From positions 1,984,001 through 2,048,000 of the forward strand of contig NZ_CP062163.1 of the NCBI RefSeq assembly GCF_014844095.1: 64,000 nt of DNA, given 5' to 3'. This DNA is from Brevibacillus sp. JNUCC-41. GTDB taxonomy: Bacteria; Bacillota; Bacilli; Bacillales; DSM-1321. Of the stretch, positions 9,289-17,509 are shown piece by piece. Positions within the stretch are counted from its first letter, which is position 1. Each line of letters opens with the position of its first letter. Both the position numbers and the translations under genes were made by a program. The notes beneath the pieces were generated by a model. It was given only the letters and a program-made list of their open reading frames with translations, ran no database searches and was not told the origin of the DNA.

Positions 9289-9513
9289 ATGTCCAAAAGA
9301 ACTAGAACATCTAAAATTGATAAGTGGTTAAAAGAAGGACGAGGAACAGGATTCGGAGCAGACTATAAACCTTGGTTGAATATCCAAGACGTTTCTTCAT
9401 TAGGAAGGTCTACTCGTTTAAAAGGTATTAAAACAGATAGGCAACATGAATTTTTGTCTGACTTAGAACGGCATCGAGCAACACTATTAATCAATAAAAT
9501 AAGTAATGTTTAA
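9289..9513 (+). pseudogene. tnsA: TnsA transposase endonuclease, N-terminal remnant
   Basis: Residues 1-60 match the N-terminus of TnsA, the endonuclease that cuts Tn7 5' ends: EGRGTGFGADYKPWL, then GRSTR, KTDRQH and FLSDLE, where the final Glu (60) matches the first catalytic acidic residue. After about residue 61 the similarity ends and an unrelated tail runs to a stop at 74. The other catalytic residues and the TnsC-binding C-terminus are missing, so it cannot be an active nuclease. It is probably a deletion remnant fused to the cargo. Confidence 0.85.
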
Positions 9514-9524
9514 ATTAGAATATA

Positions 9525-9556
9525 TTGTTAATTATAAGTCTGTAATCAGATATAAT
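9525..9556 (+). promoter_or_regulatory. Probable promoter of the defence operon
   Basis: A perfect -10 (TATAAT, 9551-9556) lies about 76-95 bases before the first cargo gene. The best -35 is weak: TTGTTA at 9525-9530 with a 20-base spacer, or TTAATT with 17. Confidence 0.45.
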
Positions 9557-9631
9557 AGACATAGGTAAATAGGATTAAGTACAAGATTGAAAATATATTT
9601 TAAATATTATCTAATTTATAAATAGAATTAT

Positions 9632-10870
9632 ATGTTGGATGTTTTAGGAGTGATTATCATAGACGAATTATATAGTATAACTATGTTTGAAGCAGGGAAT
9701 GGAGATAGTTTTTTTGTAAGATGCGAAGGAAAATATATCACAAATATACTAATAGACTTTGGATATAGTAATACATATAAAGATCATATTGAAAAGTATT
9801 TAAAAGCTATGGCTATAAACAATGAAAAAATTGATTTGGCCATCATTACGCACTACGATCAAGATCATATAAGTGGGGGTATTCGTTTTTTTGAAGACAA
9901 TGGATTTTCAGATAAACCTAATATAATAAGTGTGTCCGAGGTTTGGCATAATAGCTATAGACATCTAAATATAAAAGAAAGTGATAAAGAATTAACAAAA
10001 GAAGAAAAAGAGTATATCTTAGAAAATTCGATTGTAGTTGAACAGAACCGTAATAAAGGTGCAAATGATACAAGTGCAAAACAAGGTTCTCGCTTAGCTG
10101 CCAATTTAAAATATTATGAATACAATTGGAATTCTATGTTTGAAAACAAAGCTATTATGTATAGAGCAAATAATTCAATCATTTTGAATCAAGAAGTAGA
10201 AGTTATGGTATTATCACCAACACCTAAAGAAATAGAAAATCTACAAAAAGTTTGGAAGAAGGAACTGAAAAAAAAGTTTCCTACAATAGAGTTAAGTGAT
10301 GATGAAATATTTGATGATGCTGTAGAATGTATTTCATTGATGAAACGCCCTAAAAGTGTACCATTTATAAAAGATACATCTACATCAATTAATCTAGAAA
10401 ATTTAGCGGGACGCGAATTTCAAGAAGACACTGATGAAATTAATGCTAGTTCTATAACTTGTATAATTAAATTTAAAGAAAAGAAGATATTAATGTTAGG
10501 AGATTCAGTACCTTCCACTATAGAAGCACAATTAAAGCAAATATATCAAGATAGCGATTTCCCAATAATTTTTGACGCAATTAAAGTTTCTCATCATGGA
10601 AGCATGAAAAATACCAGTAGTTCATTATTAAAACTTATAGATGCTGAAAATTATTTTATTTCTACAAATGGAAGTGGACATGGCCATCCAGATATTGAAA
10701 CAATAGCTAAAATATTAACAAGAAAGAATAATGGTATTGTTAGAAAAATACATTTTACACATAAATTTTCTAAATTTGGCTTCTTAGATAGTGAAGAATT
10801 GAAGAAAAAGTATAATTATGAGCTACATTATAAAGTGAAGTCTGAAGATACGTTGCAAATTTATTTGTAA
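9632..10870 (+). CDS. MBL-fold hydrolase, Lamassu-type effector
   Basis: A metallo-beta-lactamase-fold protein of up to 412 residues, related to the ComEC-type MBL group. The metal motif THYDQDH (73-79), followed by SGG, is the HxxxDH signature. ILMLGDS and VSHHGS (near 320) supply later ligands, and NGSGHGHP follows. MBL hydrolases occur as effectors in some Lamassu and ABC-three-component defence systems; the substrate here is unknown. The start is uncertain: the ATG at 9632 has no ribosome site, while AGGAG at 9645-9649 points to a start near 9659, where only ATA or ATC are found. It is the first gene of the cargo operon and very AT-rich. Confidence 0.75.
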   Translation: MLDVLGVIIIDELYSITMFEAGNGDSFFVRCEGKYITNILIDFGYSNTYKDHIEKYLKAMAINNEKIDLAIITHYDQDHISGGIRFFEDNGFSDKPNIISVSEVWHNSYRHLNIKESDKELTKEEKEYILENSIVVEQNRNKGANDTSAKQGSRLAANLKYYEYNWNSMFENKAIMYRANNSIILNQEVEVMVLSPTPKEIENLQKVWKKELKKKFPTIELSDDEIFDDAVECISLMKRPKSVPFIKDTSTSINLENLAGREFQEDTDEINASSITCIIKFKEKKILMLGDSVPSTIEAQLKQIYQDSDFPIIFDAIKVSHHGSMKNTSSSLLKLIDAENYFISTNGSGHGHPDIETIAKILTRKNNGIVRKIHFTHKFSKFGFLDSEELKKKYNYELHYKVKSEDTLQIYL

Positions 10871-10890
10871 TTGAAAGGTGTCTATTTTGA

Positions 10891-12213
10891 ATGGATGATA
10901 TAAAAAGAGCTGTAGCAAAATTAGAAGGTGATGAGAAAGCAACTGCGTTCTTAATTTCCGAAGAATATATGCTAACTTCAAAACATATATTTATACCCAA
11001 TAATGATTTTAGTACTTATACAATTAGTTTTCCTAATAATAATACCGAAAAAGTGTATACCATTAGTGATATATATTACGAAAAAGATAAAAGCATTAAT
11101 GAATTAGGAAATGATATAGCAATAATTAAATTGAATGAACCTATTTATGATATTCAACCTTTAGAATTAGATTTCTCAGAAATAAAAATTGATGATGATT
11201 GGCAAGCTTATGGTTTCCCAGGATCAAAGAGACCTATTGGTGAGCGTTTTATAGGAAAAGTTAATGATTTATTACACAATAGATTTGATAAGAAATTTGA
11301 TGTGAATTTACACTGTGAAGTGCCTCAAATCATCGATTCATATTATGGAGTTGAGGGAGCATCGGGTTCTCCAATTATACGAGATGGAAAGGTTATAGCT
11401 GTATTTTCAAATCAAAGTGAAGGGGCAATATTAGGGGCTGCTAGTATTAAACGCTCAGAAGAGTTTTTAAAAAAATATGTAACTAATTTAAAAAAAGCCG
11501 TTTTAAAATCTATTGCCCAAATAGAAATTGAAAAAGCAATGTCTAATACAGAAAGATTTATAGAAGGATTTCCTGATGAATTACATGAGTTACTGAAGAG
11601 AGAATTAAGTGAATTAGAAAGAGAAATTATAGCGGATTTAGAAAAGTTCAATTCATTTTTAGAAAGTTCAAAGTATCCTCTTGCTGAGAAAAATACAAGG
11701 TTTATTGGTTTAGATTCTACATTAGAAATTATATTAATGGTTAGATGTATTTATGGAAATGTTCATATTTTAATTAAGGATGACTTTGCTAATCTTCAGG
11801 TTAAAACAACAAAAAGTCTAAATATGAATTTTGTATATGCGCAACAAAGAAATCAAATTATGCCAGAAATACTATTAGAAATGCATAATGGAATGATAAA
11901 TAAATCAGCTGCACAAATTCTAATTGAATGTGATAAGCCTATTCCACCTTATCCAATGATTTTTGATAACTGTAGCAATAGTAAAAGACATAATCTATGT
12001 AGATCATGTGGAAAACAATTTGAATTTGAAGGAATTTTGAAAAAATATATTGATACTGAAGATGATGGACTTATTAAAGGTATAGAAAGTAATAACTTTT
12101 CTTTATTGAATAAAACAAAAATCATTTGTGCTGAATGTGTTAGAAAAGTACGAGATGAAGCTGAATCTGGAGAAGACTTACAAAGAATGGTGGTAGAAAA
12201 AATTTATGATTGA
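10891..12213 (+). CDS. Trypsin-like serine protease with C-terminal zinc-cluster region, Lamassu-type effector
   Basis: A 440-residue cytoplasmic protein with no signal peptide. The N-terminal 200 residues are an S1-type trypsin-like fold: His32 in LTSKHIF, Asp75 in GNDIAII and Ser158 in GASGSP form the expected triad. The rest is unlike known proteases: a Glu/Lys-rich helical part (about 200-260), an alpha/beta part, and a Cys-rich C-terminus with CRSCG (near 370) and CAEC (near 416) that may bind zinc. Such proteases occur as effectors next to SMC-like ATPases in Lamassu-type loci. GAAAGGTG precedes the ATG. The 3' end overlaps the next gene by 8 bases. Confidence 0.78.
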   Translation: MDDIKRAVAKLEGDEKATAFLISEEYMLTSKHIFIPNNDFSTYTISFPNNNTEKVYTISDIYYEKDKSINELGNDIAIIKLNEPIYDIQPLELDFSEIKIDDDWQAYGFPGSKRPIGERFIGKVNDLLHNRFDKKFDVNLHCEVPQIIDSYYGVEGASGSPIIRDGKVIAVFSNQSEGAILGAASIKRSEEFLKKYVTNLKKAVLKSIAQIEIEKAMSNTERFIEGFPDELHELLKRELSELEREIIADLEKFNSFLESSKYPLAEKNTRFIGLDSTLEIILMVRCIYGNVHILIKDDFANLQVKTTKSLNMNFVYAQQRNQIMPEILLEMHNGMINKSAAQILIECDKPIPPYPMIFDNCSNSKRHNLCRSCGKQFEFEGILKKYIDTEDDGLIKGIESNNFSLLNKTKIICAECVRKVRDEAESGEDLQRMVVEKIYD

Positions 12214-12754
12214 AGATATTGTTAAATATTTTAGGGGAAAGAAAGTTTTTTATGAATTTGAAAATATTGATTTAAATTTATTAAATTATATTTTTGCTTC
12301 TCCACAACAAGTATTTGGAATTTCGGTACTAGAAAATGAAATTGATTTAATAACAAATTGGGAAAAGGTAAGTCAGGAGTTTGCGGTTAGAATACAAAGC
12401 CAATTAAAAGATACATTATATAACTTAAAGTGGGACATGTATTTAATATTAGTTGTTGAGACAACTATTAGAGAAATAGAAACCTGCAAACAAATTGAAA
12501 ATGATCGCATGTTCTTTAAAAAGTTTGTAATTTCAAAGGATATGAAGGATTTTATGAAAAAACTACCTATTGATCTGGAAATAGATAATTCAGAGGAGTT
12601 ACATACTTTTTCTGATAAAGAATTTTTAAGTGAATTAAAGAAGATTATTTCAACTGAAATAGTAGAACGAATAGATTTTACTATATATGAAAATTCTTCT
12701 ATAGAAGATGTAAACTATAATGTGTTTTTAGAACCATATACACAGAAGGAGTAA
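12206..12754 (+). CDS. Small accessory protein of the Lamassu-type operon (LmuC position)
   Basis: A 182-residue acidic, mainly helical protein with no recognised motif. Its place is informative: it overlaps the protease gene by 8 bases and ends 3 bases before the SMC-like gene, so the three are translationally coupled. In Lamassu and ABC-three-component loci a small helical protein (LmuC or middle component) lies here and links the ATPase to the effector. Function is inferred from position only. Confidence 0.6.
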   Translation: MIEDIVKYFRGKKVFYEFENIDLNLLNYIFASPQQVFGISVLENEIDLITNWEKVSQEFAVRIQSQLKDTLYNLKWDMYLILVVETTIREIETCKQIENDRMFFKKFVISKDMKDFMKKLPIDLEIDNSEELHTFSDKEFLSELKKIISTEIVERIDFTIYENSSIEDVNYNVFLEPYTQKE

Positions 12755-12757
12755 AAT

Positions 12758-15640
12758 ATGAAAATTACTTCATTAACTATCCAAGCTTTTAGGGGTTTTA
12801 ATGAGAAAGAAACTTTTAACTTTCAGAATGCTGATATGATTGTTATTTACGGTCCAAATGGGCATGGGAAATCATCCCTTTATGACGCAATTGAATGGGG
12901 GTTAACAGGAGGGATTCGCAGATTTGATGATCCAACTCCGGAAAGAAAACGAACACGTTTTATTAGGAATTTGCATACAAACCCAGTTCAAAAAACATTT
13001 GTGAAAATAGGAGTCACTTTGGTAGATGGATCTTGTTATTTTGTCGAGAGAGAATGTAATGCGAGTACGCAAGATCGCACTGATTATGGAAAATATGAAT
13101 TAAGACTATTTGATGAAAATAATCAATTATACTTAAAGGGTGAAGATGCAGAAAATAGATTAAAAAAATGGCTTATCCATCAAGACTGGTTACATAAAAT
13201 AGATTCTCCAACTACAATGTTAGGTTTGACACATATCTTATCCCAAGAAAAAATTTCAGAATTTTTAAGAGGAATGCAAGAAAGAGATCGATACGATGCA
13301 ATCTCCACAATTTTTGGAACTGATTATCTAGATAAGTATCGAGAAGGATTTAGAATTACTAGAAATACATTGAATAATGAGTTAGAAAAACTAAAAGTAA
13401 AAATTAATGAAAAAAAACCATATCAAAAGAAGTTGGAAGATGAGATAAAGATATTAAATGCTAAAGAATCGAATGATTTAGAGGTAGAGTTTGATAAGGA
13501 ATTAAAAAATTATTTAAGTCTTTATCCCGAATTGAAAACCTCTAAAGATGACTTAGGAGAAATATTAAAATCTATTATTAATAATCAAAATAAGATAGTG
13601 GTTGAAAAAAGAAGGTTTGAAAAAGAAAATCAAATTTTAAAAGATATTAAAGAAAGTTTACCAAAGATACTTATTAATTTAAAAGAGTACGATGCATGTA
13701 TAGAAGAAGAGAGACTATTAATTAGTTTTAAAAAAAGCGCTTTATCTAAGTTAAAATTAGATCAACTAATATCAAAAGAAAAGGCTATTAAAAATGAAAG
13801 AAATGAAATTAACTCATTTAAAGATAAGAAAAAGGATATACAATTAAATTTAGAAACTTTATTAACAAAAAAAGGAATCTTAATATCTGCGGTAAATTTA
13901 TTAAATATCTCTTTAACTAAAGGGCTATGGAAAGAAAACCTCGATTTCTTATTGGAAATGCGTAATAAAATTGATGAAGAAGAATATAATATTCTTAATG
14001 CTATATATATAAAAATGATTGCTGAATTCAAAATGATCGAGGATAGAAATGTTAAAAGTCAAGAATATCGAGTTCAATTAAAATCTCTAGAAAGTTCTTT
14101 GGAAGTAATTAAAGAAACAAATGAAATATATAATGATTTTTTATCTTCAGTAAATAAATATATTACAATAATGTCTGAAGAGGATATTAATACTTGTCCT
14201 ACATGTGGAACAATAGGTGTAAAAAAAGCAGATATTTTGGATAATATTCAAACACAACAACTACAAGTTAATGAAAAATTACCTGAATTAGAGAAACTTG
14301 TTTTGCAAACACGACATAAAATAAAAGAGTTTGAAAAAGAAAAGGAAGATTCTATTTTAAAGATAGAAGAACTAGAAAGAAGTATTCAAGAAATATTAAA
14401 TGAATTTCAAAAAGAAGTAGAATTGTTTGATATTAAGATTTCTACAGAGCAAAAACATCAAGAGACAATGCAACAAAAAATAGATTCGTTAAATTTAAAT
14501 TTAAATCAATTTGAAGATGAATGCAGACTTTTAGGAATAAAAATAGAAGAAGAAATAGATTTTTTATTAGAAGAAAAAAAATTAAAAGCAATAGAAGAAT
14601 TAGAGAAAATTCATACTCAGAGAAAGATGAATTTAGAAAAAAGCGAACAACTTGGAAAATTGAAATATAAAGATTACGATATTTCATGTATAGAAGATTA
14701 TGAGAGAGAGTTACAAAATGTATCTAAGTTACAAGAAAAAGAGATTAAGGTCTTTAAGGAGCTTGTTCAATCTAGTGAATTAATTGATTTTGACAAAGAA
14801 AAACTAGAATTAGATATCATATCAACTAAAGTTGAAGCCGAATTATTAAAAAAGCGAGCAAAATTAGATGGTATAGAAGAACTTGAAATGATGAATATTA
14901 ATTTGCAAAATATGATTGAGTTAAATTCAGAAAAAATGAGATTAATAAAATTACAAGAAGAATTGGCTTTAATAAAAAGTGAAATTGCAGAATTAGTAAA
15001 TAAAGAAGAAGAAATGAATAATGATATGACGTATTTATTAGAATTAATGAATAAGTCAAATGAAGCTTTATCGTCTTTAAATGAGAAAATGTTTATAAAT
15101 TTAAAAGAAACCATTCAAACTATTTTTGCACAAATCAATTCTCATCCAATTTTTACAAAACTAGATTTAGAATTTGATAAGTATCGTAATAATAATTGTT
15201 TGACGATAAAGGTATCCCAGGAAAATCAAGATAATTTAAAAGCTAATGCTCCTTATGTATTTAGTTCTGCTCAAGTAAATAGTATTGCTTTATCATTGTT
15301 TTTAGCAATGTCATTAAAACAAAAGTGGTCTCCATTACAATTAATAGGTATAGATGATCCAATACAAAGTATGGATGAAGTAAATATTATTTCCTTTATA
15401 GATTTAATGAGATTATTTATCAAGAAATATGGAAAACAAATAATTATTTCAACTCATGATGAAAGTTTTTATAAATTGATAATTAAAAAGTTTAGATATT
15501 TTAATCTAACAAATATTAAATACAAAGATTATGGATATAATGGGCCTTCTTTGGATGTATCTAAAATAGGTTTCGAAAGCGAAAACTATGAGAAAGCTAA
15601 AGAGAAACTTAAATTGTTAGATACTAAGTGGGAAAATTAA
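12758..15640 (+). CDS. lmuB: Rad50/SMC-like ATPase of a Lamassu-type defence system (LmuB)
   Basis: A 960-residue SMC/Rad50-type ATPase. Walker A GPNGHGKS is at 32-39. Long heptad-rich coiled coils run from about 200 to 790. A zinc-hook CPTCG lies at the apex (480-484), where Rad50 proteins dimerise. The ABC signature-like SSAQVNS is at about 836-842, Walker B ends in GIDDP (D866-D867), and a switch His lies in STHDES (near 900). LmuB proteins are thought to sense aberrant or phage DNA ends and release the partner effector. AGAAGGAG precedes the ATG. It is the last cargo gene; codon use is as AT-rich as its partners. Confidence 0.85.
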   Translation: MKITSLTIQAFRGFNEKETFNFQNADMIVIYGPNGHGKSSLYDAIEWGLTGGIRRFDDPTPERKRTRFIRNLHTNPVQKTFVKIGVTLVDGSCYFVERECNASTQDRTDYGKYELRLFDENNQLYLKGEDAENRLKKWLIHQDWLHKIDSPTTMLGLTHILSQEKISEFLRGMQERDRYDAISTIFGTDYLDKYREGFRITRNTLNNELEKLKVKINEKKPYQKKLEDEIKILNAKESNDLEVEFDKELKNYLSLYPELKTSKDDLGEILKSIINNQNKIVVEKRRFEKENQILKDIKESLPKILINLKEYDACIEEERLLISFKKSALSKLKLDQLISKEKAIKNERNEINSFKDKKKDIQLNLETLLTKKGILISAVNLLNISLTKGLWKENLDFLLEMRNKIDEEEYNILNAIYIKMIAEFKMIEDRNVKSQEYRVQLKSLESSLEVIKETNEIYNDFLSSVNKYITIMSEEDINTCPTCGTIGVKKADILDNIQTQQLQVNEKLPELEKLVLQTRHKIKEFEKEKEDSILKIEELERSIQEILNEFQKEVELFDIKISTEQKHQETMQQKIDSLNLNLNQFEDECRLLGIKIEEEIDFLLEEKKLKAIEELEKIHTQRKMNLEKSEQLGKLKYKDYDISCIEDYERELQNVSKLQEKEIKVFKELVQSSELIDFDKEKLELDIISTKVEAELLKKRAKLDGIEELEMMNINLQNMIELNSEKMRLIKLQEELALIKSEIAELVNKEEEMNNDMTYLLELMNKSNEALSSLNEKMFINLKETIQTIFAQINSHPIFTKLDLEFDKYRNNNCLTIKVSQENQDNLKANAPYVFSSAQVNSIALSLFLAMSLKQKWSPLQLIGIDDPIQSMDEVNIISFIDLMRLFIKKYGKQIIISTHDESFYKLIIKKFRYFNLTNIKYKDYGYNGPSLDVSKIGFESENYEKAKEKLKLLDTKWEN

Positions 15641-15723
15641 TTTTAATCAATCTTTTTTATAAAATTAGTTTCTATCTAAAATCAAACCCACGTATTTTGA
15701 TCAAACTTTATTCCACCCCAACA
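15641..15723 (-). repeat. Glmsdistal (left) end of the Tn7-like element
   Basis: Read on the minus strand from 15723: the terminal TGT, then AATAAAGTT at bases 12-20 as in the right end. Further TnsB-like segments (GTTTGATCAAAATACG, and ACTAATTTTATAAAAAAG resembling the right-end repeat) are spaced loosely, as in Tn7 left ends. Confidence 0.6.
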
Positions 15724-15729
15724 ATGTTA

Positions 15730-15900
15730 TGTAGATCTAAATAAAGATTAACTGTTTATAAAGAGTTGCGAAGCTTCACCCCTTTGACTATGATTAGCCA
15801 TAGGGGTGTTTTTTTATGTCTAAAAGAACGAGAACCTCTCAAGTTGACTAGTGGATTAAAGATGGCCGAGGAATCGGTGTGCAGTGTAAATAAAGCCGTT
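15730..15900 (+). mobile_element. Second, older Tn7-like right end (decayed)
   Basis: TGTAGATCTAAATAAAG at 15730 is a near copy of the right end at 9182. It is followed by one 20-base repeat (15746-15765), the CACCCC hairpin (15777-15808) with a T-run, and a tnsA start. It begins one base after the duplicated target of the first element, as if the younger element had inserted one base off the older junction. No matching left end with a TGTTA duplication was found downstream. Confidence 0.7.
15816..15893 (+). pseudogene. tnsA: Second TnsA N-terminal remnant
   Basis: It starts MSKRTRTSQVD, then an in-frame TAG, then WIKDGRGIGV, matching residues 1-21 of the remnant at 9289. The reading frame stops again at TAA 15891-15893, and similarity ends there. 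It is shorter and more decayed than the first copy. The ATG lies just after the same hairpin and T-run. Confidence 0.75.
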
Positions 15901-15984
15901 TAATACATATGGATTATGATTATGATACGGATGAGGGGAAAATGACATTATTCAAAAAAATTTTCAATTTTAGGAGAGAATGAC

Positions 15985-16356
15985 ATGGAAGTTTTTGCAG
16001 AATTTTTAGCGAAGATTGATGACCCGCAACATCGGGGCCGGACGGAAGAAGTTTTGGCTTGGGTAATTAACAAATATCCAAATTTAATTCCGAAAATCGC
16101 GTGGAATCAGCCTATGTTTACCGATCATGGCACATATATCATTGGCTTTAGTGTAGCCAAACATCATTTGGCTGTGGCCCCTGAAATAGCAGGGATTAAT
16201 CATTTCTCTGATGAAATCGTGCAGGCTGGCTATGATCACACCAAGCAGTTGGTGCGTATCAAGTGGGACCGTCCGGTTGATTACTCATTACTTGAGAGAA
16301 TGATCGAGTTTAATATTTTGGATAAGGCAGACTGTTCAACTTTTTGGCGGAAATAA
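15985..16356 (+). CDS. DUF1801 (YdhG-like) family protein
   Basis: A 123-residue soluble protein with the DUF1801 fold signature: EEVLAWVINKYPNLIPKIAW at about 22-41, then QPMFTDHGTYIIGF, where the family has a W/Y-rich beta sheet, and a C-terminal helix. Family members include the YdhG/frataxin-like Fra iron protein; the role here is not established. AGGAGAGAA precedes the ATG. It sits immediately outside the Tn7-like region and marks the return to host-type base composition. Confidence 0.75.
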   Translation: MEVFAEFLAKIDDPQHRGRTEEVLAWVINKYPNLIPKIAWNQPMFTDHGTYIIGFSVAKHHLAVAPEIAGINHFSDEIVQAGYDHTKQLVRIKWDRPVDYSLLERMIEFNILDKADCSTFWRK

Positions 16357-16416
16357 AAAATCACTTTATTAAGGGTGAAGTTAATTTTTATCAAACTTTT
16401 TACTACATAGATTTTA

Positions 16417-16444
16417 AAAACAGCTGTCATGCAGCTGTTTTTTA
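16417..16444. terminator. Bidirectional terminator
   Basis: AAACAGCTG and CAGCTGTTT form a perfect stem around TCATG, with A-tracts on one side and T-tracts on the other. It serves both the DUF1801 gene and the convergent histidine kinase gene. Confidence 0.75.
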
Positions 16445-16474
16445 TTAATATGATTTTTAAAATCACAAAACCCT

Positions 16475-17509
16475 TCACGAAATAGGCAGCAGAATGGTGA
16501 AAGTCGTTCCCTTATCGAGCTCACTTTTTACGGATATGGTCCCTTCATGCATTTCAATAATCTTTTTCACGATGGATAGGCCTAAACCGCTGCCGCTTTT
16601 TGTACGTTCCCTTGCCAGGTCGGCTTTATAGAATCGTTCGAATATATGGAACTGGTCTTTTTCAGATATGCCAATTCCATTGTCGGATATCGTTATGGAT
16701 GCCAGGTCATCAATCTGTTGTAATCGAATCGTGATCTTTCCACGATGGCGGGTGAATTTGATACTATTGTGTATTAAATTTGTCCATACATGGCTCATTA
16801 AATCCTGGTCTGCAAAAATTCGAATCTTTTCTAAAGATATATCCAATTCGAGTTCTTTTTCCAACCACGTCGGTTCACAAGCCAAAATAATGGTTCGTAT
16901 CTGCTGATCCAGCCGGAAGTCTGTCTTTTCAAAAGGATGATGCTCGGATTCCAGGGATGTAAGCTTTAGAAGGTTATCGCTTAATTTGGATAATCTCCTG
17001 CTCTCTGTCTCAATTATATGAAGATAATGATTTCGTTCTTCGATTGTCAGCTTATTATATTGAAGAGCTTGGGCAAATCCTACGATGGAGGTTAGGGGCG
17101 ACTGTATTTCGTGTGAGACGTTAGAGATGAATTCCTGCCGCATTTCTTCCATTTGCTTCAATTGCTTGGCCATGTGATTGAAGTGGTTAATGATATCGGT
17201 CATTTCGTTTTTCCTATCGATTTTAAAATCCAATTGTACATTATAATCGCCATTTGCTATTTTCCTTAAGGCATCAATGATCTCGAGGTAAATATTTGCC
17301 CGTTTATTGTGATGGATGGCATGCATAAGATATCCAATGAATATCATGATTGCGATGCTTGTCATGATTGTGGTCAGATACCGAACAAAATCGGGTAACC
17401 TTAATGGCAATAGCTCAATGATATAGTACCCGGCCGAAAAGCAAACTGAATTAAACGTAAGAAAAAACAATATGCCAAGCATTTTTTTGAAAAATCGATT
17501 GCTTCTCAT
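16475..17509 (-). CDS. Two-component sensor histidine kinase
   Basis: A membrane sensor kinase of 344 residues. Two membrane helices lie near the N-terminus (about 8-28 and 42-62) with a very short outside loop, so it may sense within the membrane or through a partner. A HAMP linker (GDYNVQLDFK) follows, then the phosphoacceptor His in SNVSHEIQSPLTS, the N box TNLIHNSIKF, and the G boxes SDNGIGIS and GSGLGLSIVKK. The ATG at 17509 overlaps the regulator stop (ATGA); a longer in-frame start lies inside that gene. It is the last gene of a bmrA-like/regulator/kinase run. Confidence 0.92.
   Translation of the reverse strand: MRSNRFFKKMLGILFFLTFNSVCFSAGYYIIELLPLRLPDFVRYLTTIMTSIAIMIFIGYLMHAIHHNKRANIYLEIIDALRKIANGDYNVQLDFKIDRKNEMTDIINHFNHMAKQLKQMEEMRQEFISNVSHEIQSPLTSIVGFAQALQYNKLTIEERNHYLHIIETESRRLSKLSDNLLKLTSLESEHHPFEKTDFRLDQQIRTIILACEPTWLEKELELDISLEKIRIFADQDLMSHVWTNLIHNSIKFTRHRGKITIRLQQIDDLASITISDNGIGISEKDQFHIFERFYKADLARERTKSGSGLGLSIVKKIIEMHEGTISVKSELDKGTTFTILLPIS

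Larger units (their letters stand above)
9182..15723 (+). mobile_element. Tn7-like element carrying a Lamassu-type defence operon
   Basis: The element begins TGTAGATTTTAAATAAAGTT at 9182 and ends, on the opposite strand, TGTTGGGGTGGAATAAAGTT (15723 downward). Both ends share TGT and, at the same offset (bases 12-20), AATAAAGTT. A perfect 5-bp target duplication ATGTT flanks it (9177-9181 and 15724-15728). The glmS-proximal end holds tandem 20-base repeats and a tnsA remnant reading inward, which is how the right end of Tn7 is organised. No tnsB, tnsC or tnsD is inside, so it is non-autonomous or decayed. The cargo is four AT-rich genes. Confidence 0.85.

Noticed and set aside
15910-15984. A 24-codon frame (MDYDYDTDEGKMTLF) before the DUF1801 gene
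   Set aside because: No ribosome site and no recognised family; it may be chance in decayed transposon DNA.
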